Positions 32,547 through 42,732 are shown, counted from the stretch's first letter. The stretch: DNA of 64,000 nt from an uncultured Caryophanales bacterium (GCA_947302515.1 CAMYVT010000001.1:1-64000), one strand, 5' to 3'. Numbers and translations: made by a program. The notes: generated by a model from the letters alone, not told the origin.

Positions 32547-32552
32547 TATAAT
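32547..32552 (+). promoter_or_regulatory. -10 box for the dnaG operon
   Basis: TATAAT at 32547-32552 lies 20 nt before the dnaG start; no clear -35 box. Confidence 0.5.
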
Positions 32553-32571
32553 GTGTATTTAAGGTGGTGGT

Positions 32572-34296
32572 ATGATGAACAATGATTTGGCAAACACAAT
32601 CAGAAGTAAAGTTGATATTGTTGATGTTATTGGTGAAAGAATACCACTAGTAGCTCGTGGAAAGAATTTCTTTGGTGTATGTCCTTTCCATGATGATACA
32701 AATCCATCAATGTGTGTTTCACGTGAAAAGCAAATTTACACGTGTTTTTCGTGTCATGCCACAGGTAATGTATACACATTTTTGATGAATTATGAACATA
32801 TTGATTTTAAAGAAGCATTAAAATACTTAGGAGAAAAAGTTGGTGTTGATACAGGTAGTATAAAAGTAACAAAGAAAACAACTAAATATGATAAATTATA
32901 TGAGGCCTATAACTTATCATTAAAATATTTTCAAAATAATTTAAACAGTGGAGTAGGAAAAGAAGCAAAACAATATCTTGCTAAAAGAGAAATAAATGAC
33001 AAAATAATAAAAGAATTCGAAATAGGTTTATCATTAGAATCAAAAGATGATTTAACTAAGTTATTATTAGGTAAAAACTATGATTTAGTAACATTAAATA
33101 GAATAGGTTTATCCAGTGATAATCATGATATCTATAATGATAGAATAATGTTTCCACTATATGATGTTAATGGTAGAGTAGTAGGATTTAGTGGAAGAAT
33201 ATATAAGGATAATGGTCAAAATAAGTATGTTAATACTAAAGAGACCGATATCTTTAAAAAAGGTGAAATGTTATACCATTATCATATTGCTAGAGAAGAA
33301 TGTCGTGAGAAAAAATCAGTTATTGTGATGGAAGGATTCATGGATGTAATTAGAGCATCTACAATAGGTATAAAGAATACTGTTGCATTAATGGGTACAG
33401 CTCTAACAAAAGAACAGATAGCGTTACTTAGAAGATTATCAAATAATATTATTTTATGTTTAGATGGAGATGGTCCTGGACAAAAAGCAACAGAAGCAAT
33501 AGGAGACCATTTATTAGATCAAGGATTAGAAGTAAAAGTAATAGTATTACCTGATCCAGATGATCCAGATACATATATTTTAAAAAATGGTAAAGAAAAA
33601 TTTAATAATCTTATAGAATCTGCTCTTAATTTCTCGGATTATAAAATGCAAAGGATGAAAGAATCAGTAGATTTTAGAAGTGATGAAGAAAAAGCAAATT
33701 ATATTAATAAAGTAATTGAAGAAACTGCTAAATTAGAAGATCCTATACGAAGAGAAGTAATATTAAAAAGGCTTGCAAAAGAGTTCGATATAGGATATAA
33801 TACACTGGAAATGCGTATTAATAGTCTCTTGAAAGATAAACCAAAAGAAGAGATAAAAATACCCAAAAAACAAACAAATAAAAAGGATAAGTATACAAAA
33901 GCCTACGAACAGATTATATATTTTATGCTAAATCAAGATTGGGTTGTCACACAAGTAGAAAAAGAAAAAATAATTTTCCCAACAGAAGTTATGAGAACTA
34001 CTTGTAGTGAAATCATTTATTATTATAAGAAGTATGGCAATATAAATGTCGCAGATTTTTATACTTATGTTCAGGATAAAGAGAACATTCTAGTATTCTT
34101 GAATAGTATTTTAGCCGAAGACTATATGGAAGATACCACAAAAGATGAGCTTTTCTTGTATTTTAAAGTAATAAAAGAGTATATAACTAAACAAGAAATT
34201 AATAGACTCACAAATAGAATGAAAAAAGAAACGGACCCAATAGAACAAGCTAAGATAGTTGAAAAGATTAGAAAGCTAAGGTTAGGAGATAATTAG
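32572..34296 (+). CDS. dnaG: DNA primase
   Basis: The protein has 574 residues. The CHC2 zinc domain is complete ([29 protein letters not shown]), followed by the RNA polymerase core with the TOPRIM motif [13 protein letters not shown] and [11 protein letters not shown] and PDPDDPDTY. The C-terminal 130 residues would be the helicase-interacting domain. It makes primers at the replication fork. AAGGTGGTGG precedes two ATG codons (32572 and 32575); either could start the protein. Position before rpoD is the classic macromolecular synthesis operon. Confidence 0.96.
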   Translation: MMNNDLANTIRSKVDIVDVIGERIPLVARGKNFFGVCPFHDDTNPSMCVSREKQIYTCFSCHATGNVYTFLMNYEHIDFKEALKYLGEKVGVDTGSIKVTKKTTKYDKLYEAYNLSLKYFQNNLNSGVGKEAKQYLAKREINDKIIKEFEIGLSLESKDDLTKLLLGKNYDLVTLNRIGLSSDNHDIYNDRIMFPLYDVNGRVVGFSGRIYKDNGQNKYVNTKETDIFKKGEMLYHYHIAREECREKKSVIVMEGFMDVIRASTIGIKNTVALMGTALTKEQIALLRRLSNNIILCLDGDGPGQKATEAIGDHLLDQGLEVKVIVLPDPDDPDTYILKNGKEKFNNLIESALNFSDYKMQRMKESVDFRSDEEKANYINKVIEETAKLEDPIRREVILKRLAKEFDIGYNTLEMRINSLLKDKPKEEIKIPKKQTNKKDKYTKAYEQIIYFMLNQDWVVTQVEKEKIIFPTEVMRTTCSEIIYYYKKYGNINVADFYTYVQDKENILVFLNSILAEDYMEDTTKDELFLYFKVIKEYITKQEINRLTNRMKKETDPIEQAKIVEKIRKLRLGDN

Positions 34297-34297
34297 T

Positions 34298-35389
34298 ATG
34301 GTTGAAGAAATAAAAACTCTCGACGAAAGAAAACAAAAATTATTAACAATAGGACAAAAGCAAGGATATATTACATATGAACAATTAGCTGATCAACTAA
34401 AAGGACTAGATGTTGATAGTGATTCTCTTGATGAATTATATAATTTCTTAGTAGAGAATAATATCGATATAGTATCAGAAGATGGTAATGATGATGCTTC
34501 AGGGGAAGAAATTACAGAAGAAATGTCTGTAGAAAACCTAACTCTTTCAAAAGATGTAAAAATAAATGATCCTGTAAGAATGTATTTAAAAGAAATTGGT
34601 CGAATTAACTTATTAACATCAGATGAAGAATTTGAGTATGCTAAAAGAGCAGAAGCAGGAGATGAAGAAGCAAAAAGATTACTTGCTGAATCTAACTTAC
34701 GTTTAGTAGTAAGTATTGCTAAAAGATATGTTGGACGTGGAATGTTATTTTTAGATTTAATTCAAGAAGGAAACATTGGTCTAATGAAAGCAGTAGATAA
34801 ATTTGATCCAACTAAAGGATATAAATTTTCTACATATGCTACATGGTGGATAAGACAAGCTATTACAAGAGCAATAGCTGATCAAGCAAGAACAATTCGT
34901 GTACCAGTACATATGGTAGAAACAATTAATAAATTAGCAAGAGTACAAAGACAATTAACACAAGAATTAAATAGAGAACCAACAGATGAAGAAATTGCTA
35001 AGAAATTAGGTATTACAGTAGAAAAAGTACGTGAAGTATATAAAATAAGTCAGGACCCAGTATCATTAGAAACTCCAATAGGAGAAGAAGATGATTCACA
35101 TTTGGGAGATTTCATTAAAGATGAAAGAACTATGGGTCCAGAAGAATATGCTACCGTAGAAATGTTAAAAGAAGAACTTCGTGGAGTACTTGCAACTCTA
35201 ACAGAAAGAGAAGAAAAAGTATTAAGATTACGTTTTGGACTAGACGATGGTCAATGTAGAACTCTAGAAGAAGTAGGACAAATCTTTGGAGTAACACGTG
35301 AAAGAATTCGTCAAATTGAAGCAAAAGCTCTAAGAAAATTAAGACATCCATCTCGTTCTCGTAAACTAAAGGACTTCTTAACAGACTAA
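34298..35389 (+). CDS. rpoD: Primary RNA polymerase sigma factor (SigA/RpoD)
   Basis: The protein has 363 residues. A short region 1.1 ([11 protein letters not shown]) is followed by region 1.2 ([17 protein letters not shown]), region 2 with [20 protein letters not shown] and the -10 recognition helix [20 protein letters not shown], region 3 and region 4 with [20 protein letters not shown]. The size equals Bacillus SigA. It reads the TATAAT promoters, many with an upstream TG, that recur in this window. It begins 1 nt after the dnaG stop, with GGAGAT upstream, and shares one base with trmK. Confidence 0.97.
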   Translation: MVEEIKTLDERKQKLLTIGQKQGYITYEQLADQLKGLDVDSDSLDELYNFLVENNIDIVSEDGNDDASGEEITEEMSVENLTLSKDVKINDPVRMYLKEIGRINLLTSDEEFEYAKRAEAGDEEAKRLLAESNLRLVVSIAKRYVGRGMLFLDLIQEGNIGLMKAVDKFDPTKGYKFSTYATWWIRQAITRAIADQARTIRVPVHMVETINKLARVQRQLTQELNREPTDEEIAKKLGITVEKVREVYKISQDPVSLETPIGEEDDSHLGDFIKDERTMGPEEYATVEMLKEELRGVLATLTEREEKVLRLRFGLDDGQCRTLEEVGQIFGVTRERIRQIEAKALRKLRHPSRSRKLKDFLTD

Positions 35390-36057
35390 TGAAAATAAAT
35401 AACAGATTAAAAAAAATAGGAGATTTAGTGGAAGCTAACTCCTTTTGTTTAGATGTAGGATGTGATCATGCATTATTAGATATTTACTTAGTAAAAAGAA
35501 ATAAAAATATCAAAGCAGTAGCATCAGATATCGCAGAAGGACCCTTAGAACAAGCAAAAAAGAATATAAAGAAAGAACATTTAGAGAATGAGATAGAAAC
35601 AAGATTAGGTCCAGGATTAAAAACATATAGTGATGAAATAGATACAGTAATCATTTCTGGTATGGGTGGCAGAAATATTATTGGAATATGTAAAGAGTCC
35701 CCAAAAGTATTAAAAAAGATGAATACTTTAATATTAAGTCCTAATAATTATCAAGAAGATGTAAAAAGATATATATGTAAAAATGGTTTTTATATAGAAA
35801 ATGAAGAATTTGTTAAAGATAATAATATCATTTATCAAATAATTATCTTTAAAAAAGGTAAAAAGAAATATACAAATAAAGAATTATACTTTGGACCTGT
35901 ATTTTTAACAAAAAAAGATAAACTATTTAAAGAGTATTATGAAAAAGAATATAATACTAAAAAAATAATTTTTAAACTTTTACCAAAGAATAAATATTTA
36001 AAAAGATATTTATTACAAAAAGAAATCAAGTTACTTAAAAGTGAATTAGAAGACTAG
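35389..36057 (+). CDS. trmK: tRNA (adenine(22)-N1)-methyltransferase
   Basis: The protein has 222 residues. The Rossmann SAM site LDVGCDHALLDIYLV, the AVASDIAEGPLEQAKKNI strand and the motif VIISGMGGRNIIGI are those of TrmK, which methylates A22 in tRNA. Its start overlaps the rpoD stop (TAATG), as in Bacillus where trmK also follows sigA. The C-terminal half is Lys-rich and helical. The stop codon sits in a terminator hairpin. Confidence 0.92.
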   Translation: MKINNRLKKIGDLVEANSFCLDVGCDHALLDIYLVKRNKNIKAVASDIAEGPLEQAKKNIKKEHLENEIETRLGPGLKTYSDEIDTVIISGMGGRNIIGICKESPKVLKKMNTLILSPNNYQEDVKRYICKNGFYIENEEFVKDNNIIYQIIIFKKGKKKYTNKELYFGPVFLTKKDKLFKEYYEKEYNTKKIIFKLLPKNKYLKRYLLQKEIKLLKSELED

Positions 36058-36073
36058 TAATTAGTCTTCTTTT
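36048..36073 (+). terminator. Terminator of the dnaG-rpoD-trmK operon
   Basis: The stem AGAAGACTA/TAGTCTTCT with a GTAAT loop is followed by T-rich sequence. The trmK stop codon (TAG) forms the end of the 5' arm and start of the loop. Confidence 0.85.
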
Positions 36074-36115
36074 GTTTTATAATAATTTTAACTTGAATTT
36101 CTTTAGAGGTGTAAC

Positions 36116-37363
36116 ATGAAAAAGTATATATTATTGATACTAAGTATTTTAATATTATTTTCAACTGAAGAAGTATTTGCACAAGATACAGTGTATTCAC
36201 TAAATAAATATAATGAAGAAGAATTAAAATATATATTAAATAAAGATAATTCTATTATTACTGCTGGAACAATAAAAGATGATAATAGTAAAAAAGTAAT
36301 ACTAATTGATTATTCTAAAGAAGGAGATATTAACTGGAAGTATATTTATAAAGAAGAACAAGATGTTGATATCTATGGTTTAGTTAATAATTATAAAGAG
36401 AATAATCCTAATGGATATTTATTAGTAGTTAATAATATTAAACAAGATAATTTAATATTCTTAAATGTTGATTTAGAAGGAAAGTTAGTATTAGAAAAAC
36501 AATTATCATTAGGAACAAATATAAAATTAGAAAAAATAATAGAAGAAGATAATTATTACATATTAATAGGTCAAAAAGATAACCATTCATTTATTGCTAA
36601 ATATGATCATGAATTAAATTTTATTTGGATAAAAGAAGAACAAGTACCTAATACTTCTTTAAAAAATATTATTCTATTAGATAATAATGGTTATTATGGT
36701 GTATTAGAAACTAAAAATGAAGAAGATTATTTCTATAGAATAATAAAATATGATTTAGATGGTAATGCTATTAATGAAATAAGTTTAAACTTTGATAGAA
36801 ATATAGAACCACATCTTGAAAAAACATTAGATTCATTCATTATTTATGGAATAACAAAAGAAGTAAAATTATCAGATGATAAAATAGGTAGTTATTATAT
36901 AGTAAAGTATTCTAATAAAGATGAAGAAGAATGGGAAACTATAGGAAATATTCCAGTAGATGAAAATGATTTTATAAAAATACAGGCAATTATTAATAAT
37001 AATAAAATAGAAAACTATATAGTAACTTTAAAAAATAGTAGTGATAATAGTATAGAAACAATAAAATTAAGTAATGAGGGAAATCTTCAAGATAAAATAA
37101 AAAAATTAAAAAATAATTACTATAAAATAAACGATTTTATATTATTAGATAATACATTATATTATATAGGTCAAATTAATTGTCCTGATAATGATAATTG
37201 TGATTATAATCATAATTCATTATTATTAATAAGTAGTGAAGATAAAGTAATAGAAGTAAAAGATAATGATAGTAAAAATATAATAATTGTTTTTATTATA
37301 GTAATTGCTTTAGGATTAGTTGCTTATATTACAAGAAAAAAATATAAATTAAAGAAACAATAG
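36116..37363 (+). CDS. Secreted protein with C-terminal membrane anchor, unknown
   Basis: The protein has 415 residues. It has a signal peptide (LLILSILILFSTEEVFAQDT, cleavage after AQ or FA), an extracellular region of about 350 residues made of repeated strands of the type NxNWKYIYKEE, FIAKYDHELNFIWIKEE and RIIKYDLDGNAI, and a C-terminal helix (IIIVFIIVIALGLVAYI) with a basic end. The repeating strand pattern suggests a beta-propeller. Function unknown. ATG 36116 follows AGAGGTGTAAC. It lies just before the pilin genes, but has its own terminator. Confidence 0.72.
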   Translation: MKKYILLILSILILFSTEEVFAQDTVYSLNKYNEEELKYILNKDNSIITAGTIKDDNSKKVILIDYSKEGDINWKYIYKEEQDVDIYGLVNNYKENNPNGYLLVVNNIKQDNLIFLNVDLEGKLVLEKQLSLGTNIKLEKIIEEDNYYILIGQKDNHSFIAKYDHELNFIWIKEEQVPNTSLKNIILLDNNGYYGVLETKNEEDYFYRIIKYDLDGNAINEISLNFDRNIEPHLEKTLDSFIIYGITKEVKLSDDKIGSYYIVKYSNKDEEEWETIGNIPVDENDFIKIQAIINNNKIENYIVTLKNSSDNSIETIKLSNEGNLQDKIKKLKNNYYKINDFILLDNTLYYIGQINCPDNDNCDYNHNSLLLISSEDKVIEVKDNDSKNIIIVFIIVIALGLVAYITRKKYKLKKQ

Positions 37364-37374
37364 TTTCTTTTTTT
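37351..37374 (+). terminator. Terminator of the anchored protein gene
   Basis: The stem AAAGAAAC/GTTTCTTT has an AATA loop; the stop codon spans the loop and first base of the 3' arm. A T run follows. Confidence 0.8.
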
Positions 37375-37428
37375 GTTTACAATAAAATGTATATATTTAC
37401 ATTAATTGAATCAATAATAGTAAATATT

Positions 37429-37437
37429 TGTTATAAT
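37429..37437 (+). promoter_or_regulatory. Extended -10 promoter of the first prepilin gene
   Basis: TGTTATAAT lies 22 nt before the start codon. A TTGAAT hexamer at 37406 is 20 nt away, too far for a normal spacer. Confidence 0.6.
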
Positions 37438-37458
37438 TAAAAAAAAGGTAGTGATTAT

Positions 37459-38040
37459 ATGAATAGAAAAGGATTTACATTAGTAGAATTGATTGCCATG
37501 ATGGTTGTAATTGCTGTTTTAATGGCTATAGCAGTACCTAATATTACAGGTATTATTAAAAAGAATAGAGAAAGTATTGGGATAGAAGATGTTAATAAGA
37601 TGATTGGTAATGCTAAAACAAAAATAGAAACACAAAAAATAAAAGCTCCTAAACTAGATGAATGTGTAGTTATATCATTAAATTATTTAGATACTAATAA
37701 TGACTTTAAAACAGGTATTAATGGTGGAACATATGATGCAAATGAATCAGTAATAGTTGTAGCAAAGAAACAAATATCTGGCGCAACTAGTAAATATAAA
37801 TATTATTTAAGACTAGTTGAAACAAAAGATGGTCATACATATATAAATCAAAATAAAGATGGAATTGCTAAGCTTATATATTATGAAGACTTTGCTAATG
37901 ATCCAGCAAAAAACGGTCCAAAAGAAGTTAATTCATATACTACTTTTAATTTAAGTAGTAATACGAATGAACAAATAAAAAATATAATCAATGGAATGAA
38001 TCCAAATCTATGTAATTCAGTAGTAGGAGTATACAATTAA
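37459..38040 (+). CDS. Type IV prepilin-like protein
   Basis: The protein has 193 residues. The N-terminus MNRKGFTLVELIAMMVVIAV is the classic prepilin signal: a short basic leader, cleavage between Gly5 and Phe6, Glu at position 5 of the mature form and a hydrophobic helix. The mature domain has two Cys (DECVVISL and NLCNS near the C-end), which could make the D-loop disulfide. It is a probable subunit or minor pilin of a competence or type IV pilus. AGGTAGTGAT precedes ATG 37459. Confidence 0.88.
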   Translation: MNRKGFTLVELIAMMVVIAVLMAIAVPNITGIIKKNRESIGIEDVNKMIGNAKTKIETQKIKAPKLDECVVISLNYLDTNNDFKTGINGGTYDANESVIVVAKKQISGATSKYKYYLRLVETKDGHTYINQNKDGIAKLIYYEDFANDPAKNGPKEVNSYTTFNLSSNTNEQIKNIINGMNPNLCNSVVGVYN

Positions 38041-38041
38041 A

Positions 38042-38103
38042 TTTACAAAATGATTGTAAAAATATTAAAAATTATTGCAACAAAATAAGTATTGTGCTAA
38101 CAT
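38042..38103 (+). promoter_or_regulatory. Promoter region of the second prepilin with inverted repeat
   Basis: TTGCAA (38075-38080), a 17-nt spacer and TAACAT (38098-38103) preceded by TGC form a candidate promoter. Upstream is a 7-bp inverted repeat TTTACAA/TTGTAAA (38042-38060), too short a T tract to be a good terminator, so possibly an operator. Confidence 0.5.
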
Positions 38104-38140
38104 TAAATTATGAAAAATAAAAGAAAGAGAGTGTAAATAA

Positions 38141-38872
38141 ATGAAAAAAATATCAAATAAAGGTTTTACTTTGATCGAATTACTTGCAGTTATTACAATC
38201 ATGGGTATCTTAATGTTAGTTGCTATTCCAGCAGTAACTAGAACAATTGAAAATTCACGTCGTGATACTTTCGCAGACGTAGCTGGAGAATATCTAACAG
38301 CAGTAAGAAATGCAGTTTTAGCTGATGAAATTGAGTGTGCATACGTAACAGGATCTAATACAGCAACATGGACTTTAGCATCAGCACTTCCAGATGGTAC
38401 ATATTATTTCCCAATTTGTACATCTAGTGCTACTACTATTTGTAAAACTCCAACTCAAGCATCATCAACTGTAAAAATGACAGCAACAGAAATCGTAAAC
38501 TCAACTACTGATTTACTTGAATCAGGAGGTAAATCTCCATTCGGTAATGCCGATGTATATGGATATGTTACATGGACAAAATCAACAAGAGATGCATCTG
38601 CATCAGCTTCAGCATCAGCATCACCTTCAGGAGCAGGAGATAAAAAATCAACTACAGTATATAAAGTATTCTTACAAGATTCAGGAAAACATGGGTTAGA
38701 TGCTGAATATGAATCAAAATCATTAAAAAGATCAGTTATTTTACCAGCTGTAACAACTACAGGAACTGGACTTGAGAAAAAACGTTATGATGGAAAGAAC
38801 GTTAAACAAACAAAAGCAGATGATAGTGCAGCAGATACTACTGTAGCAAAGAATTTCTGTAGAGTTGCTTAA
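38141..38872 (+). CDS. Type IV prepilin, probable major subunit
   Basis: The protein has 243 residues. The leader MKKISNKGFTLIELLAVITI gives a Gly8/Phe9 cleavage and Glu at mature position 5. Codon choice is better than that of most genes here (more GCA, GTA and some CGT), in line with high expression. A low-complexity stretch ASASASASASPSGAGDKKS (about residues 152-170) lies in the middle of the globular domain. Cys residues in ECAYV, PICTS, TICK and the final NFCRVA may form disulfides. ATG 38141 follows AGAGAGTG. Confidence 0.88.
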   Translation: MKKISNKGFTLIELLAVITIMGILMLVAIPAVTRTIENSRRDTFADVAGEYLTAVRNAVLADEIECAYVTGSNTATWTLASALPDGTYYFPICTSSATTICKTPTQASSTVKMTATEIVNSTTDLLESGGKSPFGNADVYGYVTWTKSTRDASASASASASPSGAGDKKSTTVYKVFLQDSGKHGLDAEYESKSLKRSVILPAVTTTGTGLEKKRYDGKNVKQTKADDSAADTTVAKNFCRVA

Positions 38873-38881
38873 TAAGTAAAT

Positions 38882-38915
38882 AAAGACTTCATTTAGAAGT
38901 CTTTTTTGTTATAAT
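38882..38915 (+). promoter_or_regulatory. Terminator fused to the nfo promoter
   Basis: The stem AAAGACTTC/GAAGTCTTT with an ATTTA loop and T run ends at 38907, where TGTTATAAT (38907-38915) begins. The T tract donates the TG element. Confidence 0.75.
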
Positions 38916-38931
38916 AAATATGGGTGATTAT

Positions 38932-39813
38932 ATGTTATATATTGGTAGTCATGTTGGATTTAATAAAAATAATCAATTATTAGGTAGTTTAGAAGAAGCT
39001 TTATCATATAAGTCTAACACATTTATGTTTTATACAGGTGCTCCTCAAAATACAACTAGAAGTCCTATAGAAGATGGATTAACATTAGAAGCATATCAAA
39101 AGATGAAAGACAATAATATTAAATTAGATAAAATAATAGTACATGCTCCATATATTATTAATTTATGTAATGAAAATAATTTTGAATTTTCAATTACCTT
39201 TTTAACAGAAGAACTAGAAAGAGTAAATAAGTTAGGTATAAAGTATCTTGTCTTACATCCTGGAAGTCATGTTGGTATTGGTATAGAAAATGGTATTAAT
39301 AATATAGTAAAGGGATTAAATATAGTACTTAATAATCTAAAAGATAATAATGTAACTATATTATTAGAAACAATGGCTGGTAAAGGTACTGAAATAGGAT
39401 CTAATTTAGAAGAATTAAAAGAAATAATTGATAATATAGAAGATCAAGAACATATTGGTATTTGTTTAGATACTTGTCATTTAAATGATGCTGGATATGA
39501 TATGTCTAATTTTGATAGTTTTTTAAAAGAATTTGATAAAGTAATAGGTATTAATAAAATAGGGTGTATTCATATAAATGATTCTAAGAATATTAGAGGA
39601 TCTCATAAAGATAGACATGAAAATATAGGTTTTGGTACCATAGGTTTTGATAATCTAATAAATATTATTTATCATAAAGATTTAGAGGATATTCCTAAGA
39701 TATTAGAAACACCATATATTGATAAATTATATCCTCCATATAAAGAAGAAATTGAAATGATTAGAAGTAAAAAGTTTAATAATAATATAATAAATGAAAT
39801 AAAGAAACAATAA
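38932..39813 (+). CDS. nfo: Endonuclease IV (AP endonuclease)
   Basis: The protein has 293 residues. Metal-ligand regions of the TIM-barrel family are present: YIGSHVGF, IIVHAPYIINL, YLVLHPGSHVGIG, ILLETMAGKGTEIG, ICLDTCHLNDAGYD, IGCIHINDSKNIRGSHKDRHENIGFGTIG and ILETPY. It cleaves abasic sites in base excision repair. ATG 38932 is chosen: GGGTGAT is 5 nt upstream, and the other ATG (38920) would be at or before the transcription start. Confidence 0.95.
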   Translation: MLYIGSHVGFNKNNQLLGSLEEALSYKSNTFMFYTGAPQNTTRSPIEDGLTLEAYQKMKDNNIKLDKIIVHAPYIINLCNENNFEFSITFLTEELERVNKLGIKYLVLHPGSHVGIGIENGINNIVKGLNIVLNNLKDNNVTILLETMAGKGTEIGSNLEELKEIIDNIEDQEHIGICLDTCHLNDAGYDMSNFDSFLKEFDKVIGINKIGCIHINDSKNIRGSHKDRHENIGFGTIGFDNLINIIYHKDLEDIPKILETPYIDKLYPPYKEEIEMIRSKKFNNNIINEIKKQ

Positions 39814-39826
39814 TTGTTTCTTTTTT
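39801..39826 (+). terminator. Terminator of nfo
   Basis: The stem AAGAAACAA/TTGTTTCTT with only TAA, the stop codon, as loop is followed by T. Confidence 0.8.
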
Positions 39827-39875
39827 ATTATTATAAATAAGAATAATATGTTAAACTATTAGTAGGGTGAGGAGT

Positions 39876-41906
39876 ATGAGAAAGAAAAGTATTGATAAGA
39901 CAATTACTACTAGATTTAAAATAATATCAATAGCTATGATAGTCTTATTTGTAATAATTATTATAAAAATAACCAATACTATGTTATTTCAACAAGATAT
40001 ATATAAAGAATCTTTAGAAGATTTAACATATACCAAAGTTACTGGTACTAGTAGTCCTCGCGGAAGAATATATGATAGAAACTATAATATTATAGTAGAT
40101 AATAAATCATTAAAGACAATTACTTATCAAAAACCTAAAAAGATAACAGCAACCGAAATGATAGAAATAGCTAATAAAATAGCTCCTCATATAGAAATAA
40201 ATTATAGTAGAATAACTAATCGTAATAAAAGAGAATATTTTTGTGAAAAGAATAGAGATATTTGTAATAGTTTAGTATCTCAAAAAGAAAGAGATAAAGT
40301 AAAACAACGTAAGATGAGTACTAAAGAATTAGAAGAATTAAAATTAGAAAGAATTAATGAAGAAGATTTAAATTTTTCAGAAGAAGAAACTAAAGTAGCC
40401 TATATTTTTTATTTAATGAATAAAGGTTATACTTATGAAGAAAAAATTATTAAGTCAGATGCTACTGATAAAGAATATGCTTATATTTCTGAACATAATG
40501 AAGAATTAACTGGTTTTAATACTAAAATAGATTGGGAAAGAGTTTATCCATATGGAGATACTTTTAAAACAATATTAGGTAAAGTATCAAGTACTACTCA
40601 AGGTATTCCGGCTGAAGAAAAAGATTATTATTTAAAAAAAGGTTATAGCCTAAATGATAGAGTGGGTATTAGTTATATAGAAAAAGAATATGAAGAATAT
40701 TTAAAAGGAGAAAAAGCTATATATGAAATAGTTAATACTCATGAAACAAGATTAGTACAAGAGGGTAAAAGAGGACAAGATATAGTATTAACAATAGATA
40801 TTAATTTACAAAGAGAAATAGAAAATATAATAGCAAACTATGTATGGAGTACTAAAGGAGAACCTAATACAGAGTATTATGATCATTCAACAGTAGTTAT
40901 ACAAGACCCTAATACTGGAGAAATCTTAGCAATGGCTAGTAAAAGATTAGTTAATGGAGAAATGACTGATAATACTATTAGTATTCTAACATCTCCTATA
41001 ATGCCTGGTTCTATTGTTAAAGGAGCATCTATGCTAGTAGGATATAATACAGGAGCAGTTCATATAGGAGAATATATGAAAGATGAATGTATAAAAGTAG
41101 CAGGAGTAGCAGAAAAATGTTCATCAGTTAATAATTTAGGTACAATAAATGATATTACAGCATTAGCTAAAAGTAGTAATGTATATCAATTTAAAATAGC
41201 AATCAGGGTAAATGGGCAAGAATATCATAGAGAAATGAGAATGAATTTTAATCAAGAAGCATTTGATACTTATAGAAATATGTATCATTCATTTGGTTTG
41301 GGTGTAAAAACAGGAATAGATTTACCAGTAGAAAGTAAAGGTTATACCTCAACTGATAGAGCAGCAGGTAATCTTTTAGATTTTGTAATGGGCCAATATG
41401 AGACATATACTCCTATGCAATTATCTCAGTATATATCAACGATTGCTAATGGAGGGAATAGAATAAAACCTCATTTATTAAAAGAAATTCACGAATCAAG
41501 TGCAACTGATGAAATAGGACCATTAGTATCTACCGTTGAACCAGTAGTTTTAAATGGTATAGAAACCAAAGAAGAATATATGAATAGAGTAAAAGAAGGT
41601 TTCTATGCCGTAATGCACAGTAGTGGTGGTTATGGTGTTGGTTATATGGATGATTGGATGCAAGCAGCAGGAAAAACTGGAACATCACAGAGCTTTATCG
41701 ATACAGACGGAAATGGAGTAATAGATACCGAGACAATCACTAGTACATTTATTGGTTATGCTCCAGCTTATAGTCCTAAAGTAAGTTTTGTAGTAACTTC
41801 ACCAGACTCATCTCATCCAAATTCAAATATTGATTATAGAAGTTTAGTAACATACTATTTAACAAGGGAAATAACAAGAAAATATGTAGAAATGTATGGT
41901 TTATAA
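39876..41906 (+). CDS. Class B penicillin-binding protein (transpeptidase)
   Basis: The protein has 676 residues. One N-terminal membrane helix follows a basic start; the dimerisation region carries the RGRIYDRNYNIIVDN motif of class B PBPs. The transpeptidase domain has catalytic Ser in PGSIVKG (about residue 378), the second motif SSN (about 433) and KTGT (about 598). PASTA domains are absent. It cross-links peptidoglycan, likely with the FtsW/RodA-type protein at 15883; whether in division or elongation is open. ATG 39876 follows GGGTGAGGAG. The sortase gene starts 15 nt downstream. Confidence 0.92.
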   Translation: MRKKSIDKTITTRFKIISIAMIVLFVIIIIKITNTMLFQQDIYKESLEDLTYTKVTGTSSPRGRIYDRNYNIIVDNKSLKTITYQKPKKITATEMIEIANKIAPHIEINYSRITNRNKREYFCEKNRDICNSLVSQKERDKVKQRKMSTKELEELKLERINEEDLNFSEEETKVAYIFYLMNKGYTYEEKIIKSDATDKEYAYISEHNEELTGFNTKIDWERVYPYGDTFKTILGKVSSTTQGIPAEEKDYYLKKGYSLNDRVGISYIEKEYEEYLKGEKAIYEIVNTHETRLVQEGKRGQDIVLTIDINLQREIENIIANYVWSTKGEPNTEYYDHSTVVIQDPNTGEILAMASKRLVNGEMTDNTISILTSPIMPGSIVKGASMLVGYNTGAVHIGEYMKDECIKVAGVAEKCSSVNNLGTINDITALAKSSNVYQFKIAIRVNGQEYHREMRMNFNQEAFDTYRNMYHSFGLGVKTGIDLPVESKGYTSTDRAAGNLLDFVMGQYETYTPMQLSQYISTIANGGNRIKPHLLKEIHESSATDEIGPLVSTVEPVVLNGIETKEEYMNRVKEGFYAVMHSSGGYGVGYMDDWMQAAGKTGTSQSFIDTDGNGVIDTETITSTFIGYAPAYSPKVSFVVTSPDSSHPNSNIDYRSLVTYYLTREITRKYVEMYGL

Positions 41907-41921
41907 AAAGAGGGTGTATTA

Positions 41922-42689
41922 ATGAAGAAAAAAAATATACTTATAGATATTTTAATATTTATAATCCCAGTTATTTTATGTATAGGTGGATATTATATTT
42001 ATAATGAATATATTAAAGAACCTGGAATTCCAAGCGTTAATAAATTAATAAAGGAAAAAGAAAAAAGTGGTTATAGCGATAAAGATGATAATAAGATAAA
42101 TGTAAATACTTATACAAATCAATTACCAACTTTTCGTAGTCAATATAATAATCCTGATATTATGGGAAGAATAGAAATACCAAATCTTAATATAGATACA
42201 TTAATAGTAAGAACTAATAATAATGATTATTATTTAAATTATAATCTTAATAAAGAATGGGATGGTTTGGGAGCCCCTTTCTTTGATTATAGAAATACTA
42301 GTTTAAATACTAATAAACAAATAAATATCTATGGACATAATACTTTAAAAGAAGAATATTACAGTAAATTACCATTTACTAATTTAGAAGCTTATATAAA
42401 TGCTAATATATTTAAAAATTATAAAGATGTATATCTTAGTATTGATGAAAGACAAATTCATTATGAAGTAACAGCAATAAAGATAATAACTAATAATGAT
42501 AATGAACATATGAAATTAATATTTAATGATGATTATGATTATGTCACTCATCTAAACAAATTAATAAAAGGATCAATTTATACTAGAGATAATATTTCTT
42601 ATGATGCTTCTTCGAAAATATTGGTACTTCAAATATGCCATTATGATCCAATAGGATCATATTTACTAGTAATATGTAAAGAGACTTAG
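41922..42689 (+). CDS. Class B-like sortase with altered active-site end
   Basis: The protein has 255 residues. One N-terminal membrane helix is followed by the sortase fold: NPDIMGRIEIPNLNIDTLIV, YYLNYNLNKEWDGLGAPFFD, the catalytic His139 in NIYGHNT and Cys239 in ILVLQICHYDPIGSYLLVIC. Class B features include the long region between His and Cys. The conserved Arg that normally follows the Cys by six to eight residues is not evident. The likely function is anchoring of surface proteins; the gene at 9425 encodes a candidate substrate. It follows the PBP gene by 15 nt. Confidence 0.8.
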   Translation: MKKKNILIDILIFIIPVILCIGGYYIYNEYIKEPGIPSVNKLIKEKEKSGYSDKDDNKINVNTYTNQLPTFRSQYNNPDIMGRIEIPNLNIDTLIVRTNNNDYYLNYNLNKEWDGLGAPFFDYRNTSLNTNKQINIYGHNTLKEEYYSKLPFTNLEAYINANIFKNYKDVYLSIDERQIHYEVTAIKIITNNDNEHMKLIFNDDYDYVTHLNKLIKGSIYTRDNISYDASSKILVLQICHYDPIGSYLLVICKET

Positions 42690-42703
42690 AAAAACCACGT
42701 TTA

Positions 42704-42732
42704 TTGAAAAAATACGTAAAATATGATATAAT
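42704..42732 (+). promoter_or_regulatory. Promoter with overlapping ACGT inverted repeat
   Basis: TTGAAA (42704-42709), a 17-nt spacer and TATAAT (42727-42732) preceded by TGA make a very good promoter. An imperfect inverted repeat with ACGT at both ends (42697-42717) covers the -35 box and may be an operator. Confidence 0.75.

Noticed and set aside
38517..38699. A 60-residue frame inside the major pilin gene
   Set aside because: It is a +1 shadow of the Ser/Ala low-complexity region; no ribosome binding site.
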